Shown here: positions 20,341 through 31,876 of the stretch, piece by piece
Layout: every line of letters starts with the position of its first letter
Numbering within the stretch: the stretch's first letter is position 1
DNA from: Podospora bellae-mahoneyi
Taxonomy: Eukaryota; Ascomycota; Sordariomycetes; Sordariales; Podosporaceae
Reading direction: 5' to 3'
Length of the DNA: 64,000 nucleotides
Assembly (NCBI RefSeq): GCF_035222275.1
Contig: NW_026946360.1
Span: forward strand, 62,001-126,000
Program-made: the position numbers and the translations under genes
The notes under the pieces: generated by a model
What the model was told of the DNA's origin: nothing
What the model saw: only the letters and a program-made list of their open reading frames with translations
The model's database searches: none

Positions 20341-21376
20341 CTACTCAAAAACCATCTTGTTCTTGACGCTGCCCAACTCCTCAATCTTGACCTCAATAAC
20401 ATCGCCATTCTTGAGCCACTTTGGCTCCTTCATACCCATGGCAACACCCGCAGGTGTGCCCGTCATGATGATGGTGCCAGCCTCGAGAGTGGTACCCTGG
20501 CTGATGAAAGCAACAATCTCCTCAGTGCTGAAAAGAAGATCGTTGGTGTTGGTGTCTTGTCGTACCTCGCCGTTGACAATGGTCTGAAGCTGGAGGTTGC
20601 CGGCGTTGCCAACAATTTTGGGGGAGACAAGCAGAGGGCCGACGGGGGCGAACTTGTCGAAGCCCTTGCTGAAGCACCACTGTGGGACGCCGCCGGCGAA
20701 GGCGGGGTCACGCTGCCATTTTCTAGCAGAAACATCGTTGGCAACGACGAAACCAGCAATGTGCTCAAGAGCCTTCTCCTTGGGGATGTTCTTGCCAGTC
20801 TTGCCGATGACGATGGTCAGCTCACCCTCGTAGTCGAGCTGATCATCTTGGGCAAGTTTTGGGATGGGGATATCCTCCTTGTAGCCTGCAATGGAAGCGC
20901 GTGGCTTGATGAAAATGGAAGGGTATGGAGGAGGCTTGCGGCCACCTTCCTGAACTGTTGAAATTTCATGTTAGCAGCATAATCTCTGAAATGTCCCGTG
21001 TGACCTTACTGTGCTTGATGTAGTTGAGTCCGACGCACTTCACAATTGGCACATCCTCAACAGTCAACAGGGGAAGAACTTCCTGCACCTTGACCGCCTC
21101 AGATGTTGGTGTGACGTTGAAGGGGCTGCTGCCCTCGAAAATGGTTGCCTCCAGTGTGCCCTTTGCTACAGCCTCATCGAACTCGGACACCGATGAGATC
21201 TTGGGCTCGCCAAAGCGAGAGTTGCCGGCAGCATCGCGGAAGCGAATGAGACGGCCAAACGACGACATGGTACGTGTGGAGAATGATGACGAAAACTGTT
21301 TGGACAACGATGAGATGGCAGTGAATGAGCGACGCAATATTGATGACATGTCTTGGATGATGACTTTTGTTGTCAT
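20341..21376 (-). CDS. Fumarylacetoacetate hydrolase-family protein
   Basis: Two exons (21376-21010, 20954-20341) give 326 residues. The FAH fold is clear: VGLNYIKHIQEGG, then PYPSIFIKPRASIAG, DYEGELTIVIGK with the metal-binding E-x-E, VANDVSARKWQ, KGFDKFAPVGP and GTPAGVAMGM. This family cleaves C-C bonds in 1,3-diketo acids, including fumarylpyruvate and maleylpyruvate of the gentisate pathway, which fits the nearby dioxygenase. Some members are oxaloacetate decarboxylases, so the assignment is by context. The first 35 or so residues (ILRRSFTAISSLSKQFSSSF) look like a mitochondrial presequence. A second methionine (MSSFGRLIRF) would give a cytosolic form. Two products from one gene are therefore possible. 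Confidence 0.88.
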
Positions 21377-21949
21377 TGTTTGTTGATTTGAGTTGCCCCT
21401 TTTCCGATAACACATCCCCCTCCCGCCTTAATTCCGCCCGCTGCCGCAAATCCACTTTCTCCTCCCGCTTGGAGGATCGGAGATCGAACACTCAGAGCTC
21501 GCACGCCATCACGGAGATTATGTTGCCCCAAAGAGGCGATACTGACGGAGCTGAGGCATGCAATGATGCCATTCCGGATGCGCCGGTTGTCCCATCAATA
21601 GTTGATGTGATGGTACAAAAAGGGTGTGGAGAGGGTTCGGGTTGACCCCTTTTTCACTCCTTCCCAAAGTAAACAAACATGCCGGACAACGTACCAGCAC
21701 TTTCGCAAATCGGTTGTTGAGTCTGAGAAAATATGTGTAGTCTCCGGATGGCAAATTGAGAACGGATCTCGAATCAGTCCAGGTTTTTTTCAGGTCAAAC
21801 GGATGTCAAGAAAGTCCAACCACTGCAGGAACTACATGTGTGGCAGCCCACAATCCAATAACGATAAAGTCGGGTATGTTGGAACAGAATCACGTTTAAC
21901 CTTGACGTCGCCACCGATTTTCTCATTTCTCATAAAATAATGAACTGCC

Positions 21950-23068
21950 TCATTCAGAAACCTTGATCAAAATCTTGCCAGTCGTCTTCCTTCCTTCCAA
22001 GTCCTGTTCATCAGGTCAACTTAGTACCCAACTCATTTTGTCACCTGTGAAAGAATGAACTTACAATGTGTGCCTGCTTGACATCAGAGAGGGAATACAG
22101 GCCATGAATCTTGACCTTGAGTGCCCCGGATGTGAGAAGGCTGAAGAGCTCATCGGCATAGCCCTCGAACTCTTCACGGGTGGCAATGTAGCCAAAAAGA
22201 GTTGGTCTGGCAATCTTGACACACTTTGGTGCAAGGCGGCTGCAAACTGATTAGTCACTGAGATCATTTTTCAGACAGGCATCAAAACTCACTTCAAAGG
22301 CAATGGTGGGATGGGACCACTAGAGTTGCCGAACCAAACTATGGTCCCTTTCCTCTTGACAACGGCCAAACTGCCCTCCCATGTGTCCTTTCCAACAGAG
22401 TCATAGACCACATCGACGCCTCTCCCACCAGTAATGTCCATCACTGTCTTGACCCAGTCCTTGCCCTCCTCGCTCCTGTAGTCGATGACATGGTCCGCAC
22501 CGAGGCTCTTGACCAATTCAACCTTCTCTGGGCCACCAGCTGTACCAATGACCTTGGCACCGAGGTGCTTGAGCAGTTGCGTCATCAAAAACCCAGCACC
22601 GCCTGCCGCCGCATGAAGCAAAACCCAGTCACCAGGCTGGACTGTGTAGGTCTCCCTGGCGAGAGCCAGCACTGTCAGACCACTCATGAAGCTGGCAGTG
22701 GCATCTTCGTAAGACACGGTATCTGGCAGCTTGAGGGTCTTGGCTGCTGGGACCGCAGAGTACTCAGCATAACCAGCATTGGCGAGCCAAATGACTCTGT
22801 CGCCGACCTTGAGGTTGAACTCCTCCGTCTTCGGCCCGAGTGCCACAACTGTGCCGGCTGCTTCTCTGCCCAGAACCTCAGGCTTTGGTGATGGGTAGAG
22901 ACCGGTGCGGAAGTATGTGTCGATATAGTTGATGCCGGAAATCTCGTTCTTCACGAGGACCTGGCCTTCGGTTGGCTGTGGGACAGCCCAGTCGGACTTG
23001 AGCTGGAGAACCTCGGGGCCACCAATCTCCTCAACCACCACGGCTCTCTGAGTTGCTGGGATAGACAT
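21950..23068 (-). CDS. Quinone oxidoreductase (zeta-crystallin-like MDR)
   Basis: Three exons (23068-22293, 22239-22065, 22003-21950) give 334 residues. It is a medium-chain dehydrogenase/reductase without the catalytic-zinc residues. The N-terminal domain has GINYIDTYFRTGLYP and LGREAAGTVVALG. The NADPH-binding domain has the variant glycine motif LLHAAAGGAGFLMTQLLKHLG and then KVIGTAGG. The end is ALKVKIHGLYSLSDVKQAH followed by TTGKILIKV. Such enzymes reduce quinones with NADPH by one or two electrons. In this block it could recycle hydroquinone/quinone intermediates, which is inference. It diverges from the dienelactone hydrolase gene over about 450 bp. Confidence 0.9.
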
Positions 23069-23515
23069 TGTGTTGGTTTGTGATGTCGCTAAACAAAGTG
23101 GAGCGAGATGGAAAATTTCAAGTGAGACTCGGTTGAAGATCTGAAGTGAAGACACAAAATCCAGTCAGAGTATTCGGAAGGAGCATGACCACAGCGAGCA
23201 CGTCGAATTGTTTCCACCAGATTTCATCCCTCCCCGGACAGATAGCCGCATGCAGCGTCCACTTTCCCGAGTGGAGTTGCACGGATCTGGGGCGGAGGTA
23301 GAGCGGAAGCGGTCCATTTGCGGGTCCGCACATGTCCGATTTCGCCGGGACTTTGCGATAACACGATGCCGTCTTCCACTGTGGAAACACGATAAGGTAA
23401 ACAGCACAGGTGTAACTTTGTGCATCCACCCTTTTGCTCGACGTGCGACTGCCAGTTTTGCAAACACCATCAAAAAATCATCCTACCTAGCAAATATTTT
23501 TTCCCAACCGTCACC
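23069..23515. promoter_or_regulatory. Bidirectional promoter: quinone reductase / dienelactone hydrolase
   Basis: Divergent spacer with CGGGTCCG at 23321-23328 (a CGG-N2-CCG triplet pair) inside a GC-rich patch, GCGGGTCCGC. It matches the pattern found in the two sister divergent promoters. Confidence 0.5.
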
Positions 23516-24303
23516 ATGAACGAATGCTGTTTGAAGGGCTTTAAGTGGGACGGCGAGCCGCAGGGCAAGGAGGTTGAGGTGAACGGCCAGACATGCTATG
23601 TTACTGGTTCCAACCCGGATGTAGGCATCATCGTGATTCACGATCTGTATGGCTGGACCTTTGGCAACACAAGGTTGCTCGCCGACAGCTATGCCGCAGA
23701 GGTTGGGGCGACCGTCTATGTCCCCGACTTGTGAGTCTATTCTCCGCAGCATCTTTGAGCTCCTGTCGCTGACAATCTCGCAGCTTTGGTGGTGTTGTTC
23801 TGTCCGCAGATCTGATCAACAACCCGGCAGAGTGGGGCAAGCTTGATCTCCCCAACTTCATGGAGAGGAACAACAAGGCCGTCCGCGGACCAGAGATGGT
23901 TTCTTTGGCGAAGCACCTCCGCACTCAGCACGGCAAGCTTGGTGCCATTGGCTATTGCTATGGTGGCTGGGCTGCTTTCCAGCTTGGTCTCAAGTCGGAT
24001 GCTCCGCTCGTCGACTGCATCGCTGCGGCTCACCCAACTTTCCTGACGAAGGAGGAGATTTCCAATGTTGGCGTACCAGTGCAGATCATCGCCCCCGAAA
24101 TTGATCCTCAGTTCACCGAAGAGCTCAAGACTTACGCTGTGACTGAGATCCCCAAGTTGGGTGTGCCTTTTGACTATCAGTATTTCCCTGGCCTGAGCCA
24201 CGGTTTCTCCATCAGGGGTAACCGAGAGAACCCTGCTGAGGTGAAGGGTCTCGAGAGGGCGCGGAGAGTGGCGGTGACGTGGTTCAAGGAGTGGCTCGTG
24301 TAG
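23516..24303 (+). CDS. Dienelactone hydrolase family protein
   Basis: Two exons (23516-23730, 23784-24303) give 244 residues. It is an alpha/beta hydrolase of the DLH family with the three expected catalytic positions: cysteine in GAIGYCYGGWA, aspartate in IIAPEIDPQF and histidine in FPGLSHGFSIRG. The early strand VGIIVIHDLYGW carries the oxyanion region. Classical members hydrolyse dienelactone to maleylacetate in aromatic catabolism. Many fungal members act on other lactones or esters. Its location beside ring-cleavage enzymes favours a catabolic role. No signal peptide is seen. Confidence 0.9.
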
Positions 24304-25192
24304 GCATGAACCAAACAGTCTTGATAGCAACAATACACCTACCCAACCATCCTTCCAACACAAATTATTATGTCTGATACTTGAAGTATTCTGATGGAAA
24401 TCCCGTTTTACCTGGTTTCCCTGAGCTTGAAAGCCGGCCCCTACAGTAGAAAGTGGAATATTGCCTCAGCCCCCAGACACGGAGGTAACATCTGTGAGAG
24501 CATTGGCAAAGTCGTCAATTCGCAGCTGCTCAGCATTGATGGCTCATGTAATGTGGCAACAAGAGCTGCTGGCCTATAAGTTACAAATAGTTCACTGTGA
24601 GATGATTGAACATTGTGAAGAAAAATGTTCTCTCTTGACGTGCTTAAAGCCCGCTCTAGAGTCTCTGAGTGGTGCTGTTGACCATGCTTGAACGTTACCG
24701 ACAATCAAGGTGTCACATAGCACCATGGACCTTGCTTACATGTCACATGGCCGTCAGCAACAACAAGCAACAGGCCAGTGGTCTCACTCCAAGGCGGCAT
24801 ACCTGGTTCCGCACCATCACCGCCTGCTTTGAGCCGTGGCAAACCGTGCGGAGATAGCATACAGGGCAGATTAGAAGCTTGGCATGCATTAGCATGCGTG
24901 GTACGTACCTTATCATGACCTTCTAGAACAAGCACGATGTGATCACTCATCTCACCGCAACAACCCTTCCGGGAAAGGCCGGCTCCTTGTTATTCAAGGT
25001 TTCATCATGTATTCCTAGCCGATATCTTGATAGCAGAGTGCAGATCTCCCTTATCTACTGCTCAGTCCAGCGATTGCTTGCAGTTGTCTAGCCTGTGTGT
25101 TTCATATTGATACCTACCTATCCACTCCACGGAATATCCCACAGAACATCTCACGGAGTATCTGACAAAAGTAACCACATACCACACCCACA
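24304..25192. other. Intergenic, upstream of the HglS-like gene
   Basis: About 890 bp with the dienelactone hydrolase 3' flank on the left and the promoter of the DUF1338 gene on the right. I see no gene and no CGG-N2-CCG pair here. Confidence 0.45.
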
Positions 25193-26710
25193 ATGCCTTC
25201 AGCTATCCCACAGAACGGATCTGCCCTCCACGAGGAGCCAAAGCCGTACGCCATCTTTATGTTCCTCTCACAAGTTTTTGGCCTCCAAACTCACACACCA
25301 CACAGATGGGATCCAGATCACCTCCGGACTCGCTTCGTGCAGGCCCTCTCAGAGATGTACAGAACCGAAGTACCCCTCTACGGCAAGCTCGTAGACGTCG
25401 TCAACCAAGTCGATACCACCACCCTCCAGTCCCGCGGCCAAAGTCTCAACGACCTCCCCTCCCGCTTCCAGCTTGAGCGCCATGGCGCCATCAGACTAGG
25501 CACCCAGCAAGAAATGCGCATGATCAGCCGCCTCTTCGCCGTCATGGGAATGTTCCCCGTCGGCTACTACGACCTCAAAATGGTCGGGTTTCCCCTCCAC
25601 GGCACGGCTTTCCGGCCCCAGACCGAAGAATCCCTCCGAAAGAACCCCTTCCGAGTCTTCACCACCGTCCTCCGACCAGACCTCATCTCCTCCCCGGAAG
25701 TCCGGGAGGTGGCCACCTCCATCCTCTCCACCAGACAGCTCTTCTCCTCCAGGCTTATCGAGCTGATCGACCAAGCGGAGACCTCTGCTCTTGCCAACCT
25801 CACGGCCGAAGACGCCAACAACCTGATTACCGAATCTCTCAAGATCTTCAAATGGCACTCCCGATCCTCTGTTCCCCTGGAGACGTACCTCACCCTGAAA
25901 AAGGAGCACCCAATGGTAGCCGACATTGTCTGCTTTCCCTCAGCACACATCAACCACCTCACCCCGCGCACCCTGGACATCGATGCCGTCCAAGCAGAGA
26001 TGATTTCCCAGGGCCTCCCAGCAAAAGACCGCATCGAGGGACCTCCCAAGAGGAAGTGCGAGATCCTCCTTCGACAAACCAGCTTCAAGGCGTTGGAAGA
26101 AAGAGTCACTTTTGCTGGTGACGCCGACCACACCGTTGACGGGACGCACACCGCCCGGTTTGGAGAGGTGGAACAGCGCGGTGCTGCTGTGACCAGAAAA
26201 GGCAGGGAGCTCTACGATGCTTTGCTCGCCAAGGCTGTTGGTCGAAGTGAAAAGGAAGACAAGGACTCTGACAAGGTGCTGAAGGAGGTGTTTGCCGAGT
26301 ACCCTGATGACTGGGAGGTTCTTAGGAAGGAAGGGTTGGTGTATTTCCGCTATCGGGTTGCTGAGGACAAGGTACCCGTTGCTGGCGCTCATAAGCTGGA
26401 GGGGTCAGTGCACATGGATAGACTTCTGAAAGAGGGGGTTGTGACCTGCGAGCCGATCACATATGAGGATTTCCTGCCATTCTCGGCGGCGGGTATTTTC
26501 ACTTCCAACCTTGGCGGAGAGAAGGACGGTGGTACTGAGAGGAAGCTCCAAAAGACAGAAGAGGAGAGCAAGAGGAGCCGTGTGCAGCTTGAGGGGTTGC
26601 TGGGGTGCAAGATTCCAAGTGAGATTGACCTGTATGATGAGCTGCAAACTGACAGTGTGAAGGAGTGTCAGGCTCTTCTTGGGTTGAGCGAGATCGTCCT
26701 TGGGGCTTGA
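25193..26710 (+). CDS. DUF1338 / HglS-type 2-oxoadipate dioxygenase-decarboxylase
   Basis: A 505-residue, single-exon protein of the DUF1338 family. That family includes bacterial HglS (YdcJ), an Fe(II) VOC-like-fold enzyme that converts 2-oxoadipate plus O2 to 2-hydroxyglutarate in lysine catabolism. Supporting stretches are HRWDPDHLRTRFVQALSEMY, ERHGAIRLGT, MFPVGYYDLKMVGFPLHGTA, FRVFTTVLRPDLI, HINHLTPRTLDIDAVQ and HTARFGEVEQRG. These include the conserved histidine, arginine and glutamate positions of the family. The substrate is not proven for fungal members. Beside a dienelactone hydrolase, whose route leads to 3-oxoadipate, an oxoadipate-like substrate is worth considering. It converges on the regulator gene with a 105-bp gap. 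Confidence 0.85.
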   Translation: MPSAIPQNGSALHEEPKPYAIFMFLSQVFGLQTHTPHRWDPDHLRTRFVQALSEMYRTEVPLYGKLVDVVNQVDTTTLQSRGQSLNDLPSRFQLERHGAIRLGTQQEMRMISRLFAVMGMFPVGYYDLKMVGFPLHGTAFRPQTEESLRKNPFRVFTTVLRPDLISSPEVREVATSILSTRQLFSSRLIELIDQAETSALANLTAEDANNLITESLKIFKWHSRSSVPLETYLTLKKEHPMVADIVCFPSAHINHLTPRTLDIDAVQAEMISQGLPAKDRIEGPPKRKCEILLRQTSFKALEERVTFAGDADHTVDGTHTARFGEVEQRGAAVTRKGRELYDALLAKAVGRSEKEDKDSDKVLKEVFAEYPDDWEVLRKEGLVYFRYRVAEDKVPVAGAHKLEGSVHMDRLLKEGVVTCEPITYEDFLPFSAAGIFTSNLGGEKDGGTERKLQKTEEESKRSRVQLEGLLGCKIPSEIDLYDELQTDSVKECQALLGLSEIVLGA

Positions 26711-26815
26711 AGCATCTCGAGGGACTGTTTCGTAGGTAGTTTATTATGATTATTACTTGCGTTGATGTTACATTGATTGTCGTGGCATCGTTCAGAAGCC
26801 TGTCCGTGAATCGCA

Positions 26816-29350
26816 TTACTCAAGCTGCGAGAGGGTGAAATCATGAGGTTGGTAAAACTCCAACTGAGAAAGAAAAGGTGTCTCCCAGAACTCCGGCACA
26901 TTCTCAAAGCCACCAACACCATCATTCATCATGTCTGTAGAACCTGCAAGCAGAGGGTCAAGTGCCGATGGCAACAGGTTGCTGCTGGACGTCGTTTGTT
27001 GTGGACAGGCGTATATCCTGTGAGGCGCGAGGAGAAGACTTGAATACTGCATATACGTCCCAGCCTCAACCGAGGTTGGAGGTGCCATGCCAGCAGGTGT
27101 CATCGGCTGACCAAGGTGGGTGGCTGGGTCTGGGTCGGGTACTCGTGCCATGTTGCCTACCGCGGAGCAAGAAGGTGTCTGTATATTGGAGGCACCCCTT
27201 TCCGGGAGAAGGCGCTTCGAACTTTCTTGCAAGAGGTGGTAGGATTTGGTTGCGATGCTGCTCAGCGCCGTATACTGTGAGAGGCGACGAAGGCAGAGCT
27301 CGAGTGAGTCACGCCTGACGACAGATTCGTTGAAAGAGCATAGCAGGCCCATCAATAGGGTGCTGCCACACGTATGGAGGTCTATATGTTCGTTAGCAAG
27401 TTGTCTCCTTGTGACGTGCGTTTGGGATGATTGGACCCACAGCTTATGTTGTACCACCAAGCCGCAAGACTTTGGCTGCGAATGTGAATATCTAGACACT
27501 TGACAAGAGAATCTGCTGAGAGCACACATTGTGCCGCAATGTCCGACAGCATGAGGTCTTGTACCCGCGCAACCCTCGGATTGCCCCTTGCTTGCGGAAT
27601 GACTGGTGAATGTCGTTTCTTTTGGAAGAATTGTTCGAGTGCCGGTCTCAGTATGAGAACTCTGACGTGTAGAAATCGTGTATAGAGCCGCCTTGCTTGC
27701 CCTGAAAAGTCCGGCGAAGAGAGGCTCCCTGGGGTCGAAGCGAGGTCCTGCTGTCCATTCTCTGCAATGTGATCATACTGAAGGTGTCCAGGCAGTGCAT
27801 CTCGCCATTCCATGATCCTGGTGTCCAGATCAAGCAAGGCCTGCATGTCGGAGCAGGTGTTTGTTGGGGTTTCCGCCCCATCCTCCTCTCTGTCCAACAC
27901 CTGACCAAGAAACTTGTAGAGCTTGATGGTCTCGATGTAGGAAGAGATTTGACTGGGACAGTTGCTTGGCTGAGTATTTCGTTTGCCCCCAACCTCAGAT
28001 AAGTACTCGTCATCAATGGCCTCCGGAAGCCTCAGCTGGTCACCTCCAGATATCATGAGTGGCCTGCCAAACGACATGGAGATTTCTCGATCCAAAAGCA
28101 CACAACCATACCAGACTCTTACACGCATTTCTTCCTCCAACTGACTGGGGCAACACAGCAATAGCCCCTTCTTCCGAGCATCGTGTGCACTCATATGCAA
28201 GCTCATGTTCTGTGCCATCCTGATAGCCAGACCAGTGATGTTCCAACATTTTGAGAATCGCTCTGTGCTCTGGAGATAGAAGCCCATAAGCAGAAGCAGC
28301 TGGACTGACTCGATACCAACCTCTTCGTCGATGATCTCGAGCAGATCAAACTTTTGAGTCATGTTGAAGAAACCACTGGCCCTGACTTTGTTTTCTTCCG
28401 TGCTGGGCCCAGGGGCAAACCAGGAAGCCAGTGCAAAGACAGCATTGACGGTAGCCGGGAATGTCTTGACCAGGCTCTTTTGTCTACACAGGCCAGAGCA
28501 GGTTCCTGTGTTTGTTTGCGATGGCTCCCATAGTTGTCGATATTGCCCCATAAACGTAGGCTGATGAAGAATGGGATATGCACGATGAACGCGGTGAAAG
28601 TACAGGTCCACGAGCTCATCAGCATGTCGACGCAATGGCAAGGACCATGCAGCAGCGCCGACTCCGAGCAGACGATCACAGGAACATGCCTGAGGAGTGG
28701 GAGGCGCCGCTATCCCATTTGATGGACTGGCCGTGATCCTGGGAAGAGGTCCGATCCAGGACGGGGGCTTGTCTGCGGAAAGAGTTGGCTCCAGTGACTG
28801 CCGGTCAGGTGCGGACGAAGTATTTGCGTTAATAGCAGTCGGAATGGACGTGATCGGCGGTGCTGGTGGTGTAGTATTGACGCTGTGATGGAAAGTACTG
28901 CCGGGCTCGGCGGTTACTTCTGGGTTGGGAGGCACCTGATTCTCTTGACACTGGTCTGGAATGATGATCACATCTCCCACCGTCATACTGGACTCGGCTT
29001 CACTCCTCTGATCGGCTGGCTGGGTCTGTTCTTCAAGCTCTTTCAATCTGGACCGTAACGAGCGAATCATACTGGATAGATAGTCAACTATGTAATCAAG
29101 AAGGGTGTCGGCTGGGCACTCACTCATGTTGCCAAGCCTTTTCCTGGATGTCCGCAAGGTACACACAGTTGGAAAGCCTCTTTTTGCAGCCAGAGCAGTA
29201 GGGAATTGCTCCATCGCACCGGCGTTTTCTTACCCTACACTCCTCGCATGCTAAGGGGGCCCGTTTGCGCACAGCAGGTCTCTTGGGCGCCGGACCTGAA
29301 CTGTCAGCGCCTGAAGCGTTGGATCGCGATCGTTTCGTTGCGGTGGACAT
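26816..29350 (-). CDS. Zn2Cys6 transcription factor with fungal_trans domain
   Basis: Three exons (29350-29124, 29071-27441, 27381-26816) give 807 residues. The binuclear zinc cluster is at about residues 35-63: CEECRVRKRRC then CSGCKKRLSNC, six cysteines in the canonical spacing. Intron 1 (52 bp) joins it to a short coiled coil, MIRSLRSRLKELEEQ, the usual dimerisation element. The middle homology domain begins near YFHRVHRAYPILHQPTF and runs through LLLMGFYLQSTERFSKCW and VWYGCVLLDREISMSFGRP. It is nuclear and presumably binds CGG-type half sites. It lies in the middle of the catabolic block, so I propose it as the pathway regulator. The unusual CGG-N2-CCG pairs in three neighbouring promoters are candidate targets. 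Confidence 0.92.
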
Positions 29351-29765
29351 GGATGTATTTCCCGGCCTTAAGGTGGGTGGATGGAATGCTGTCAAAACTT
29401 GAAACTCAGCAGCTCGGGGCTTGCAAACATAGCCATAGCAGTACCTGTGAGCCCCAGAATTGCGGGGTAAAGAAGCACACAGCTGGGTATTGTGGAGGTT
29501 ATGTGGAGAACAGGTTGGGCGTCGGTGCCGGTCTGCTCGGGCCAAACGGACTTTGGCTCGCCGAGCACTGTGCTAGGGAGCGATGGCCAGTTCAGGCCTG
29601 CAAGGATAATTCTCCGACAAATGCGGGGAACCCAATGGGGAACTGTGCAGGGATGATTTCTTAAACTGATCACTGTGACGGTGTGTGATGAACAAGTCCC
29701 AAGGCAAGGCGATGACATCCATTGAGAAACTATCGAGGAAAATCTAGGCTACTCTTTTTTTTTTC

Positions 29766-31479
29766 CTATTTCGGGCCCTTCATGAAGAGGTCCCAAGCGT
29801 CCATGACCTTGTCCAGCACCTCGTGCTTCATGAGCTTCTGCAAAATGTCTCTTCGCCCAGTCTCTTCAGGGATCTCGCCAGAGACAAACCGAGACTGGTC
29901 CTCTTCACCCTGCTCAGGAGCGTAATACACCATAGCGCCCTCTTGTGCCCCTATCTTGTACGCTGGCCAAGGAGCCTCGCCATGGATGAAAGCAATGGCG
30001 TCCTCGGTCTGCTTGTCGCCTGCCTTTTGCTGGCCAACAGGAAGAAGCTCACGGTAGTTCTGCAGGACAAACACGATGTCGAGGATGTGCGTCGCATGCC
30101 CCTTCCACGGCCCATCCCAAGGGTTCGGAACGTTGAAGTGGCAGAGAAATGCCTCGAGCCCGGCCTGCGACCAAGACCTGACGAAGGTTCTCGCTCCAAG
30201 ACCAAAGCAAATGTCGGTTGCAAGGTCGAGAACAGCCTTGAGAGACTCTTGCGAGTTGGCGGTGGCGGAGGCGTTGAGGCCGTACCCAGAGACGATTTTG
30301 GGCGCCAGCTCTCGGTCGATGGGATCCAGAGTGGCAGCCAGGAAAGTCGCCATAGTCTTTGGCATTATGTCGACTCTAGCAGCCAATCTGGGGCCGTAGG
30401 CGTTGCCATCCATCTTACAATCGCCAAACATGATTCGCTTGCACCATTGCATTCCTGGGAACAACTCTGCTGTCCGAGCTGGGTCGGCCATCTGAGCATA
30501 CGATGTGGTTCTTGGAATCAAGTCGCCATCGACAATGGGCGCCATTGGCACTTTGCGTGCAATCTTCTCCCTGATATCCTCCATTGGAACCGTCAACAGT
30601 CGCTGAACTTGGGCCGTCTCGTCAGTTTCTGAGATGTCAAGAAGCTGTAACGCCCTCTTAAACGACCCCTCGGCAAGTTCTGGCTGCTTGGCTTTGACCA
30701 GAGAGGAACCGCTCATGGAAATCAGCTGGTTGAACAACGGCTCCTTGGAGTGGAGGTGGAAAGTGCCCGATGCCGCCCCCGAACTCTCGCCAATATAGGT
30801 TACGCGGTGCTCATCACCACCGAACCCTGCAATGTGGTGTTTGATCCAGAGCAAGCCCTGTCTCTGGTCATCAAGGCCGTTGTTCGGCTTGTAGCCTGCA
30901 GCCTTCATGGCAGAAGAGTAGAGGAAGCCAGGGACACCCAATCGGTAACTGGGGCAACGTCAATAACCTGGGGTTTTTGATTTTGGTGGATGAATCTTAC
31001 TTGATACCCACAGCAATGATTGGCTTCCCAATCTTGACACTTCTCTGGACGATACGAGCGAGATCATACTGCGGGTAGGAACTGCTCCCCGTCGCAAAGG
31101 CACCGCCATGGACAAGGGCCAAAACTGGCCATTCAGGACCGTCTGCCTGGAGATCAGGCACAGCGATGTTGAGTGTCAGACATTCCGTGTCTGACTGCCC
31201 AAACTCTGGAGACTCCAGAGACTGCTGAATCAGTGCGTGCTCCCATTGGCAGCCGTTCGCTGGGCTCAATGGAATGGGCGCGAGGGTTGTTGCGTCAAAG
31301 ATGCCGTATTGGACACGGGGGTGGTCTGATGGGTACGACTTTAAGAGCTCAGCACGTGAGAAGCGATCTTTCAAGGTCGCATACTGAACACCAAGAAACT
31401 GTGTAACACCGACTTTCTTCACCACCCCACGAATTGGCCCAATGGTTGGGTGTTGGAGAATAGGGGTCTGTTCGGACAT
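29766..31479 (-). CDS. Type-B carboxylesterase
   Basis: Two exons (31479-31001, 30948-29766) give 553 residues. It is a carboxylesterase/lipase of the cholinesterase-like fold. The oxyanion hole is LALVHGGAFATGS. The nucleophile elbow is YIGESSGAASG, with serine at the standard place but S instead of the usual A after GES. The histidine loop region is PNPWDGPWKGHATHILDIVFVL. No signal peptide is seen, so it is likely intracellular, unlike secreted lipases of this fold. It shares a 397-bp divergent promoter with the VOC gene. Release of an aromatic acid from an ester is the natural guess in this cluster, but the substrate is unknown. Confidence 0.9.
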
Positions 31480-31876
31480 GACGACAACTTTTGGTACAAG
31501 AAAACTGATGATGGAGGTGTGGGCCGGGAATAGCTCCAAACTCAGAGTTCGAGCAAGATCTGTCTCAATATCATCGTCGTCTTCCCCTGCCATCAGGCGA
31601 TGGATCGGATCCGCCTGACAGCTTGTGGCGGGTGATTGCGGGCCTCAAAGCACCAGATCAAAACACCCGCCTTATCGCCGCACCCCACAAGACGCTAGGT
31701 AGTGACGACCAAATCCGCCTTGGCACACCACGGTCAACTATTGATCTGATAAGACGAGGTGTCTCCATGTTAGCATGTTTTGAAGAACATCACACTGAGA
31801 TTGCACGATTGCCATTGCGAATCACACAACCGTCACATCTCGCAACTCATTCGGCCCAGTCACGCAACACTTCGAC
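31480..31876. promoter_or_regulatory. Bidirectional promoter: carboxylesterase / VOC protein
   Basis: A 397-bp divergent spacer with CGGATCCG at 31606-31613, a CGG-N2-CCG triplet pair, as in the two other divergent promoters of the block. Confidence 0.5.

Noticed and set aside
20332-20961. A 209-codon plus-strand frame opposite the FAH-family gene
   Set aside because: It is antisense to a well-supported exon with E-x-E and GTPAG motifs and has no domain of its own.
29754-29766. T-run beside the carboxylesterase stop as a bacterial-type terminator
   Set aside because: No stem precedes it, and the gene is clearly fungal (spliced), where such terminators are not used.
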